A DNA stretch of 6,684 nt from Microcaldota archaeon. Its GTDB lineage: Archaea > Micrarchaeota > Micrarchaeia > Micrarchaeales > Micrarchaeaceae. The stretch lies in NCBI GenBank assembly GCA_021792115.1, contig JAJYVI010000051.1, positions 1 to 6,684 on the forward strand, read 5' to 3'. This document shows, one piece after another, positions 1 through 5,640 of the stretch; position 1 is the first letter of the stretch, and each line of letters starts with the position of its first letter. The notes below the pieces were generated by a model. It ran no database searches. It was given only the letters and a program-made list of their open reading frames with translations, and was not told the DNA's origin. The position numbers and the translations under genes are program-made.

Positions 1-321
1 ATATTTATAATAGGGATTGATGATGAGACAAAAGAGTATGAAGATGAAATAAGAGAGCAGTTAAGGAGCGAGATAAATAAGATTGAAAAAATGAATTACA
101 CTGTTAATTATCTTACGCTCAATATCAAAAGGAATAATAGATATTACCAATTAAATGCAAGAGTAAATTTAGACCATATGGGAATTATCTCATTGCATGT
201 AGAGGAATATCTTCTTGACAAGGCAATGAAAAACCTGCTTTCACTTATTGAAAAGGAGCTTAAAAAGGAAAAAGGTCAAATGCTGACGTTAAGGAAAGTG
301 GATAGAAATGAAGAGGAATAA
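1..321 (+). CDS. 3' part of a small protein resembling RaiA/HPF ribosome-hibernation factors
   Basis: The reading frame is open from the first base, so the gene begins outside the window and the visible 106 codons are its C-terminal part. The ATG at 91 is probably internal, because coding-like sequence (IFIIGIDDETKEYEDEI...) precedes it in frame. The visible segment reads as strand (residues 1-7), charged helix (about 10-31), strand (33-42), strand (47-57), strand (60-67) and helix (69-87), then a charged tail. This beta-alpha-beta-beta-beta-alpha order is that of the RaiA/HPF (S30AE) fold, whose members bind the small ribosomal subunit and stall or store ribosomes. The assignment rests on topology and the general look of 'LNARVNL...HVEEY', not on a diagnostic motif. 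Its end overlaps the next gene by 14 bp, which suggests co-translation. It could instead be an unrelated small alpha/beta protein. Confidence 0.5.
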   Translation: MFIIGIDDETKEYEDEIREQLRSEINKIEKMNYTVNYLTLNIKRNNRYYQLNARVNLDHMGIISLHVEEYLLDKAMKNLLSLIEKELKKEKGQMLTLRKVDRNEEE

Positions 322-784
322 CGACAAGAATAGACTGCAGTCAAGCCTTGAGCTTCTTATAACCATCTCATTCGGTCTCATGATATTACTTCCAATAATT
401 GTGATAGGATTTATGCAGATAACAAATTCTAATTCAACACTCTCAGCAACTGTTGCACAGCAAAGTTCAAATAAACTTGCAAGCGCAGCAGCGAGCGTTG
501 CGAGTAGCGGACCTGGCAGCAAGGAGATGGTATTAATACAGATTCCTCCAAATATAAAATCTATACTTATAGGCAATAACACAAATGGTGTAGGGCACGA
601 AATCAAAATAATAGTTTACACGACAGGAGGAAACAGCGATATCATATCATATACTCTTGTAAATGTGTCAGGAAACCTTGGCGCTGACACGCTGCAAGGC
701 CAATATCTTGTCAATGTGTCAGACATGGGTCAATGCCCTTCTGAGCCATCTGTGCCATGTGTTTATATTTCAACCAAAACATAA
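308..784 (+). CDS. Archaeal type IV pilin-like protein with class III signal peptide
   Basis: This 158-residue protein starts with a short basic segment (K2, R3, K7, R9) followed by QSSLELLITI at 11-20 and a hydrophobic stretch to about residue 38. That is the archaeal class III (prepilin) signal: a FlaK/PibD/EppA-type peptidase would be expected to cut before Q11, leaving Glu at +5 and the hydrophobic helix as the pilin core. The segment SGPGSK (67-72) followed by a beta-rich region also occurs in archaeal class III signal-peptide proteins as I recall them. The body is Ser/Thr/Asn-rich, with sequons at N42, N90, N119 and N136, and two cysteines (C143, C151) that could form a C-terminal disulfide. 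The protein would act at the cell surface as a pilus or pseudopilus subunit. The start overlaps the preceding gene by 14 bp and lacks a strong Shine-Dalgarno, consistent with translational coupling. The pilin class is fairly sure; the exact role is unknown. Confidence 0.8.
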   Translation: MKRNNDKNRLQSSLELLITISFGLMILLPIIVIGFMQITNSNSTLSATVAQQSSNKLASAAASVASSGPGSKEMVLIQIPPNIKSILIGNNTNGVGHEIKIIVYTTGGNSDIISYTLVNVSGNLGADTLQGQYLVNVSDMGQCPSEPSVPCVYISTKT

Positions 785-805
785 TCTGCAAAGAGTCGTG
801 AAGCT

Positions 806-1573
806 ATGAAGATACAAATATTCTTTTTATTAATCAGCATTCTCCTATCAGTTTCTATTATTACTGCAAATGCCTCATTCACAGTAACACACTTAAATAC
901 AACAGTCACGCTTAACAAAAATACAAGCGCAAAAATAACAGAAGTTATAAATATAAAAATAAGCAATGAATCCCTCAAGCAATACCAACTTGACAGAGTT
1001 GCACTGAATCTAAAGCTTGAAGAATGGCAGTCCCTGATAGGGCCAACCCTTGTGCAGCATATAATAAATACCCATTTTGGAGTAAGCAATTTCAGCTTTA
1101 TACCTGGTCCTGTAAGCATACAAAATGGATCTAATGTTGCGCAACTGTACCTAAACTATGAGGTATTGAATGTAACAAGTGTAAAACAGATAGCCCCAAG
1201 AGCATTTTCATATAAGTTCAACAGTACTGTATTCAACTTTGAGCATGGAGTAAGCGGAGAAATACTTCCACCTAATACAACACTTACAATAAACTTGCCT
1301 GCTGGCGCAAGGAATATCTCTGTGTACCCTATACCTGACCTGCCTGCAAATGGGCTTGCAGACAAATTCAGCAATGTGACCTCATTATCATGGGATAATG
1401 GAGAGCCTTTATCAAAATTTACTCTTAACTTTGAACTTAATGAAAATATGCAAACAGAGGTTCTGTCTTTCTTTACAAGAATATATGACTATCTGGGATA
1501 TACATCATATGTCATCATTATTCTCATAATTCTATTGTTTATATTTTACACTTATTTCAAAGCGAAATCCTGA
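806..1573 (+). CDS. Secreted, C-terminally membrane-anchored protein rich in N-glycosylation sequons (unknown function)
   Basis: I do not recognise a named family. Residues 1-23 form a classical Sec signal peptide (K2, hydrophobic 5-19, then ITANA before SF, so cleavage is likely after A23). Residues 24-220 are a predominantly beta-strand extracellular region. Residues about 233-249 are a transmembrane helix (YVIIILIILLFIFYTYF) ending in a short basic tail, KAKS. The layout is that of a type I surface protein with its body outside and its C terminus in the cytoplasm. There are no cysteines. Eleven N-X-S/T sequons (N22, 31, 39, 54, 95, 107, 122, 139, 157, 170, 190) point to heavy glycosylation by an archaeal AglB-type transferase; N22 would be lost with the signal peptide. 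It lies 21 bp after the pilin-like gene and may be a partner or anchor for it, which is inference from position only. Confidence 0.75.
   Translation: MKIQIFFLLISILLSVSIITANASFTVTHLNTTVTLNKNTSAKITEVINIKISNESLKQYQLDRVALNLKLEEWQSLIGPTLVQHIINTHFGVSNFSFIPGPVSIQNGSNVAQLYLNYEVLNVTSVKQIAPRAFSYKFNSTVFNFEHGVSGEILPPNTTLTINLPAGARNISVYPIPDLPANGLADKFSNVTSLSWDNGEPLSKFTLNFELNENMQTEVLSFFTRIYDYLGYTSYVIIILIILLFIFYTYFKAKS
1538..1545 (+). promoter_or_regulatory. Possible TATA box for pheST
   Basis: TTTATATT resembles the archaeal TATA box and lies about 50 bp before the pheS start. Initiation some 25 bp downstream would give a short leader containing the pheS Shine-Dalgarno. It sits inside the transmembrane-helix codons of the preceding gene, which are AT-rich anyway, and no clear purine-rich BRE precedes it, so a chance match is quite possible. 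Confidence 0.25.
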
Positions 1574-1585
1574 TATCCTCTCTAT

Positions 1586-1592
1586 GGAGATG
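1586..1592 (+). promoter_or_regulatory. Shine-Dalgarno of pheS
   Basis: GGAGATG is a close match to the anti-Shine-Dalgarno complement GGAGGTG. Its GGAG core ends six bases before the ATG at 1596. It is the clearest ribosome binding site in the plus-strand cluster; the other genes there have weak or no such site. It fixes the pheS start and rules out the overlapping ATG at 1600, which reads only four codons before a stop. Confidence 0.65.
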
Positions 1593-1595
1593 TAA

Positions 1596-3056
1596 ATGCA
1601 TGAATACGAAATAAAAATACTAGGTATATTGAAAAAGGATAGGCATGAAACTGATGCAGGTATAATCCGCAAATCAGGCATCAACAAGGATTCCGCAATG
1701 TGGGCGCTGCAGAACCTCAGCGAACAAGGGTTAATCCTGATAAAAACTAAAAAAATGTTTTCAGCAGTGCTTACAAAAGAGGCACTTAGATATATGGACG
1801 AATTTCCAGAGGAGAAAATCGCAAAAATGCCTGGCAGCATGGAAATTAGTAAAGAAATAGAGAATATGCCTGAGGGTAGTAATATTGGAATTATCTGGGC
1901 AAAAAAAAATAAATGGATAGAGATCAAAGGGAACAGCATAATACATATCGAACAGCCGCCCAAGGAATACTGGCAAAGGATGTTGCTAAATGAAATAAAC
2001 AAGAAAAAAGAATTTGATGCTTTATTTATGGAAAAGAATAAACAAGGCATAGAAGCGCTTGTAAAGAGGAAGCTCATAGAAATTAAGGAAAAAAATATTA
2101 TAGAAGCCATTGAGATAACAGAAAAAGGTCTTGAAATCGATGCCTCAGGCCATGGATCTGAAAATGAGGTAAAGGAGCTTACAAAGGAACTAATTAGTAG
2201 GTATTCTGATAAAGAGGAAATGAAATTCAAAAAATATGATATTAACGCAGATACAGAAAAGATATACCCTGCAAGGATTCATCCTTTAAGCATATTTATA
2301 AATAAAATAAGAAAAATATGGATTGAGCTTGGATTTAAGGAAATCTCAGGCCCTATTGTAGAGTCAGAGTTTTGGGTTTTTGATGCCTTGTTCTCACCGC
2401 AAGACCACCCCACGCGTGAAATGCAGGATACTTTCTTTTTATCAAACCCAAAAGAAATTGATATAGATGATGAAGAGCTGAAAAGAAAAATAAAAAATAT
2501 GCATGAAAAGAATTGGAGAGGGAAATGGGAGGTGGAAATTGCAAAACATGCTGTATTGAGGACGCACAGCACAGGAGTTTCAGCACATTACATGCACAGC
2601 CTTGCAGATACCAATAAATCAATAAAATTGTTTACAATAGGCAAAATATTTAGGAACGAGACAATTGACTTTAAGCACCTTGCAGAATTTCATCAGGTCG
2701 ATGGACTGATTATAGGTAAGGGCTTGGATTTCTCAAATCTGATCTTTACACTAAAAAGATTCTATGAAAGATTAGGCATAAATATTTCTATAAAGCCTGC
2801 ATATTTCCCATTTGTTGAGCCTGGACTTGAAATAAACTACGTTGACAAGAGAACAGGAGAAGTTATAGAGCTCGGCGGGGCAGGAATAATAAGGGATGAG
2901 ATAAAAAATGCGCTTGGGATACATGATAAGGAAGTACTTGCATTTGGCTTAGGCATTGAGCGCTTGATTTTTAGAGAAATACCTCTGGAGTCTCTTATTG
3001 AGCTGTACAAAAATGATGTTGGCTGGCTGAGAAATGTTAAACAGATAAAAGTGTAA
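1596..3056 (+). CDS. pheS: Phenylalanine--tRNA ligase alpha subunit (archaeal type)
   Basis: This is the catalytic alpha subunit of the cytoplasmic (alpha-beta)2 enzyme that activates phenylalanine with ATP and charges tRNA-Phe. At 486 residues it has the usual archaeal/eukaryotic length. Residues 1-75 look like a winged-helix domain (helix-rich, 'SAMWALQNLSEQGLILIKTK'), followed by a second helical/winged region to about 185; these are the N-terminal tRNA-contacting modules of the archaeal type. The class II core follows. Motif 1 spans about 229-276 (HPLSIFINKIRKIW, then the HPTREMQDTFFL region). A substrate-binding HAVLRTHSTGVS lies at 318-329. Motif 2 is FRNETIDFKHLAEFHQVDG at 352-370. Motif 3 starts near GGAGIIRDE (427-435) and ends in GLGIER at 451-456, which carries the conserved arginine. 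Nothing is missing. pheT follows after 3 bp, so the two subunits are co-translated. Confidence 0.97.
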   Translation: MHEYEIKILGILKKDRHETDAGIIRKSGINKDSAMWALQNLSEQGLILIKTKKMFSAVLTKEALRYMDEFPEEKIAKMPGSMEISKEIENMPEGSNIGIIWAKKNKWIEIKGNSIIHIEQPPKEYWQRMLLNEINKKKEFDALFMEKNKQGIEALVKRKLIEIKEKNIIEAIEITEKGLEIDASGHGSENEVKELTKELISRYSDKEEMKFKKYDINADTEKIYPARIHPLSIFINKIRKIWIELGFKEISGPIVESEFWVFDALFSPQDHPTREMQDTFFLSNPKEIDIDDEELKRKIKNMHEKNWRGKWEVEIAKHAVLRTHSTGVSAHYMHSLADTNKSIKLFTIGKIFRNETIDFKHLAEFHQVDGLIIGKGLDFSNLIFTLKRFYERLGINISIKPAYFPFVEPGLEINYVDKRTGEVIELGGAGIIRDEIKNALGIHDKEVLAFGLGIERLIFREIPLESLIELYKNDVGWLRNVKQIKV

Positions 3057-3059
3057 TGC

Positions 3060-4754
3060 ATGGCTTCTATTAACTTCTTGCTAAAGGACCTTGAAGACCA
3101 AGGGCTTGACATAGGCTTGCTGGAAATCCTAGTGCCCAGGATAGGCATGGAAATTGAAAGGCATGACAGTAATGAAATAGTGATAGACATCACGCCAAAC
3201 AGACCAGACCTTATGGATTTTACAGGATTTGTTAGAGCACTGAATGCGCTTGCGCCATCACTAGAAAGCAAAAAGCAAGGTGCGGCAACCCGAAAGCATG
3301 TTTATGAAATAAGCAACAAGCCGCTGGCAAGCTTACATGTAGACAAAAAAACAAAAAAGATAAGGCCTTTCATCAGCATGCTTATTGCAAAGGATGTCAA
3401 CTTAAAGAACAGCCGGCTTCAATATTTGCTGAATTTTGCAGAAAAACTTTCAGACACACTTGGCAGAAAAAGGAAGAAGTTCGCAGTCGGCATATATGAT
3501 TTCGATAAGATAAAGCCAGATATTTTTTACAATGCTGTGCACGATGCGAAATTTGCTCCTTTGGGAAGTAGCAATGAAATGAGCATTGCTGAGATACTTG
3601 ATAAGCATGAAAAAGGCATTAAATATAAGAATATCTTCAAGTCAGTAAATGATAATGATTCTTTATTCCCTATCCTAAAAGACTCAGAGAAGATCCTTTC
3701 ACTGGTGCCTGTTGTGAATTCAGAGCAGGCAAAGGTTACAGAAAATACAAAAAACATACTGCTAGATATAACAGGAACATCTGAGCAAGGAGTCAAGCAA
3801 GCAATGAACATTTTTATCTGCTCTTTTATAGATAGTGGGTTTGAAGTTTACCCTGTCAAGATTTACTATGGTAATAAAACAAGGGTAGCACCTTTGCTTG
3901 AACACAGACAAATCAAAATAAATACAAGGGAAGCATGTAAAAAACTTGGGATTAGCATTAGCAGCAATGACGCTGCAATGCTGCTTGAAATGATGGGGTA
4001 TTCGACTGAGGTTCATGGCAATAGAATAATTGCACATATCCCTGAATTCAGAAGCGATGTATTCAACAGCCAAGATGTAATTGAAGACATTGCAATTGCA
4101 TACGGCTATGGCAATATCACAGCAAAGCCGATAGAAGGAAACTTTGAAGGGGGCGAGGATAGAATAAAAAAACATATAAATGAGATTTCTACATTTATAG
4201 TAGGCCTAGGGTTTTCAGAAGTAGTAAACACTTATCTTACAAATGAAAAACTAAATTTTGAAAACATGCAGATCGATAGAGCAGTTAAAAAAAATACAAT
4301 CAGCATACTCAATGCAAAGACAGAGGCGATAACAATGCTGCGCACAGATCTCTTACCAGGAATTCTAAGCAATTTGGGAGCATCGCTGACTGAAAAAATG
4401 CCTCAAAAATTATTTGAGATAGGAAGTGTTTTCTCGCTTGAGGCAGGAAATAAAGTGCAGGAGCAGCTACGCTTAGCATTTGCGAGCGAGCATGCGAAGG
4501 CAAACTTCTCAGAAATAAAAGCATCTGTTGACTCCTTACTTAAACTTATGGGAATTAATGATATTAATTTTAAAGAAGAAAAAAGCAGCATGTTTATAGA
4601 GGGTAGATGCGCAGCAGCAATGTCAGGAAATAAAAAAATAGGTACATTTGGAGAATTACACCCAAAAGTACTGAAGGCATTCGGAATTGAAGAACCAACT
4701 GTGGCTGCTGAAATAACAATACATGAGAAAATAGAATATCAGTTCAGCATCTGA
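3060..4754 (+). CDS. pheT: Phenylalanine--tRNA ligase beta subunit (archaeal type)
   Basis: This is the partner of PheS. In archaea the 564-residue beta subunit lacks the bacterial EMAP-like and anticodon-binding ends, and this length fits. Residues 1-65 are the B1 domain, with the typical start MASINFLLKDLEDQGLD and ITPNRPDLMDFTGFVRAL. About 100-260 is the B3/B4 domain, which in this family hydrolyses Tyr-tRNA-Phe; it contains GRKRKKFAVGIYDFDKI, EILDKHEKGIKY (from E178) and NTKNILLDITGT. About 278-350 is the B5 domain, ending in DVIEDIAIAYGYGNI. About 360-564 is the non-catalytic synthetase-like core (FIVGLGFSEVVNTYL, MLRTDLLPGILSNL from M426, PQKLFEIGSVF). No Shine-Dalgarno precedes the ATG; the pheS stop TAA ends 3 bp upstream, so initiation probably depends on termination-coupled reinitiation. 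The alternative ATG at 3056 gives only five codons and is not the start. Confidence 0.97.
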   Translation: MASINFLLKDLEDQGLDIGLLEILVPRIGMEIERHDSNEIVIDITPNRPDLMDFTGFVRALNALAPSLESKKQGAATRKHVYEISNKPLASLHVDKKTKKIRPFISMLIAKDVNLKNSRLQYLLNFAEKLSDTLGRKRKKFAVGIYDFDKIKPDIFYNAVHDAKFAPLGSSNEMSIAEILDKHEKGIKYKNIFKSVNDNDSLFPILKDSEKILSLVPVVNSEQAKVTENTKNILLDITGTSEQGVKQAMNIFICSFIDSGFEVYPVKIYYGNKTRVAPLLEHRQIKINTREACKKLGISISSNDAAMLLEMMGYSTEVHGNRIIAHIPEFRSDVFNSQDVIEDIAIAYGYGNITAKPIEGNFEGGEDRIKKHINEISTFIVGLGFSEVVNTYLTNEKLNFENMQIDRAVKKNTISILNAKTEAITMLRTDLLPGILSNLGASLTEKMPQKLFEIGSVFSLEAGNKVQEQLRLAFASEHAKANFSEIKASVDSLLKLMGINDINFKEEKSSMFIEGRCAAAMSGNKKIGTFGELHPKVLKAFGIEEPTVAAEITIHEKIEYQFSI

Positions 4755-4791
4755 CTAGAGCTTCCATTCTGGACTTATTTTTCAGTAGAAA

Positions 4792-4808
4792 CTATTATTT
4801 TTTAATAG
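4792..4808 (+). terminator. Likely terminator after pheT
   Basis: A perfect 6-bp inverted repeat (CTATTA / TAATAG) encloses a T5 loop, and T6 runs over 4798-4803. It lies 38 bp after the pheT stop, and a T5 tract at 4778-4782 precedes it. Archaeal RNA polymerase terminates at T-rich tracts, so the T content matters more than the weak AT-only stem. Confidence 0.5.
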
Positions 4809-4820
4809 AATTATGCATGC

Positions 4821-4836
4821 AATAAAAATAAAAAAT
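4821..4836 (-). terminator. Likely T-rich terminator after the DNA glycosylase gene
   Basis: Read on the minus strand this is T6-A-T5-A-TT, starting about 14 bp past the stop of the glycosylase gene. Such T-rich tracts are the usual archaeal termination signal. Together with the pheT terminator it separates the two convergent genes. Confidence 0.45.
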
Positions 4837-4849
4837 GCCAGATAAGGTA

Positions 4850-5506
4850 TTAGACGCCTATTTTTCTGCAGACAAGATCTAGTGGGCAGGTATTACATAT
4901 AGGCCTTGTCTTGCAATAATTCTTTCCAAGTTCAACAAATTGGGCATGAAAATCTTTGTACAGCCTTAAATCTTTTTTAATATTGCTTTCAAAGTAGGTC
5001 TGTAATTTTTCATATTTTATATTTTCATCAATGCCATAAACCCTATGCATTATTCTTTTTGTATAGGTATCAATAACAAATTTTCTTTTACCTGCAGCAT
5101 AAAGTATTATAGAATCAGCTGTTTCATTTCCTATCCCTTTCATAGATAGTAGTTTTTCTCTCAATGGCTCAGATTCTAGCGAAAACATGTTTTCCAGTGA
5201 ACCATAATTTTTTAATATATCTGCAAAAATCTGCTTTAAATATTTCGCCTTTTGGTTTGAGAATCCAACGCTTTTTATTATTTTAGATAATGCTTGCTCA
5301 TTGCATGATGAAATATATTTTATGTTCAAAGCATTGTGTTTTTTCATGTTTTTTATCGCTTTCTCGACGTTTTTCCATGAATTCCTTTGAGTAAGTATGG
5401 CGCCTACAAATATTTCAGTAGGAGTTTCACCAGGCCACCAGTCAAGAAATCCAAAATGATTTCTTAATTTCTTATATAACTCTTCAATTGGGATATCTTG
5501 TATCAT
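4850..5506 (-). CDS. Endonuclease III-related HhH-GPD DNA glycosylase with [4Fe-4S] cluster (MagIII-like)
   Basis: This 218-residue protein belongs to the helix-hairpin-helix DNA glycosylases, which excise damaged bases in base excision repair. The N-terminal DWWPGETPTEIFVGAILTQ (22-40) marks the endonuclease III-related group that includes the 3-methyladenine glycosylase MagIII. The hairpin is MKGIGNETADSI (122-133) and the catalytic aspartate is D146 in VIDTYTKR. Where endonuclease III has its Schiff-base lysine (GVGRKTA), this protein has E128, so it is expected to be a monofunctional glycosylase without AP-lyase activity. C198, C204, C207 and C213 (spacing 5-2-5) should bind a [4Fe-4S] cluster; MagIII of Helicobacter lacks such cysteines, so this is the clustered variant. 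Alkylated bases are a likely substrate, by family only. The ATG is the furthest upstream possible, since an in-frame TAG lies two codons before it. No Shine-Dalgarno is at proper distance, and an insertion element ends 16 bp upstream. Confidence 0.9.
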   Translation of the reverse strand: MIQDIPIEELYKKLRNHFGFLDWWPGETPTEIFVGAILTQRNSWKNVEKAIKNMKKHNALNIKYISSCNEQALSKIIKSVGFSNQKAKYLKQIFADILKNYGSLENMFSLESEPLREKLLSMKGIGNETADSIILYAAGKRKFVIDTYTKRIMHRVYGIDENIKYEKLQTYFESNIKKDLRLYKDFHAQFVELGKNYCKTRPICNTCPLDLVCRKIGV

Positions 5507-5640
5507 GCATATCTAATTATTCGTGACATCCTCCCACCCGTAAACGGCGTGGGCTTCCTCTGGGTCATGCAATCACTGCATCCCGCAAAGGATGTGTTTT
5601 ATCAGTTCTCAGTTCTTCGAGAACTGCCTCCTTCTGAGGT
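5503..5640 (-). ncRNA. Predicted omega RNA (TnpB guide RNA): scaffold plus guide
   Basis: The 3' end of tnpB and its flank hold successive stem-loops read on the minus strand. These are 5610-5626 (7-bp stem, CAGTTCT/AGAACTG), 5579-5594 (5-bp stem, CATCC/GGATG), 5567-5581 (5-bp stem, ATGCA/TGCAT, exclusive with the previous one) and 5533-5553 (8-bp stem with one bulged G, loop TTTA). The last is framed by GAGGAAGCCCAC and GTGGGAGGATGTCAC, the form I recall for right ends of archaeal and bacterial tnpB elements, where the scaffold RNA ends. By analogy with studied TnpB systems, RNA from the right end carries about 16-20 nt of flanking DNA as guide. Here the guide would begin GAATAATTAGATATGC at 5522 and run into the glycosylase start codon. 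The 5' end of the RNA is unknown, so the right-hand coordinate is approximate. Existence is inferred from structure and position. Confidence 0.6.
5533..5553 (-). repeat. Right-end palindrome of the IS200/IS605-type element
   Basis: The minus strand reads CCCACGCC-GTTTAC-GGGTGGG. Five outer pairs, one bulged G and three inner pairs close a TTTA loop. Imperfect subterminal palindromes of this kind are what the HUH transposase TnpA recognises in single-stranded form, and they also make the final scaffold stem of the omega RNA. Confidence 0.7.

Noticed and set aside
91..93. ATG at 91 as the start of the first gene
   Set aside because: The same frame is open to base 1 and the upstream residues supply the first strand and helix of the suspected fold, so the gene is more likely cut by the window edge.
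1532..2230. 232-codon minus-strand frame opposite the start of pheS
   Set aside because: It is antisense to well-supported PheS sequence, Ser/Phe/Ile-rich, and no domain is recognisable in it.
4755..4849. Possible small RNA or short gene in the convergent spacer
   Set aside because: Only 95 bp, very AT-rich, and the inverted repeat plus T tracts are explained by termination on both strands.
5530..5538. GGGAGGATG (minus) as the Shine-Dalgarno of the glycosylase
   Set aside because: It lies more than 20 nt before the ATG, too far for normal spacing, and it belongs to the conserved right end of the element.
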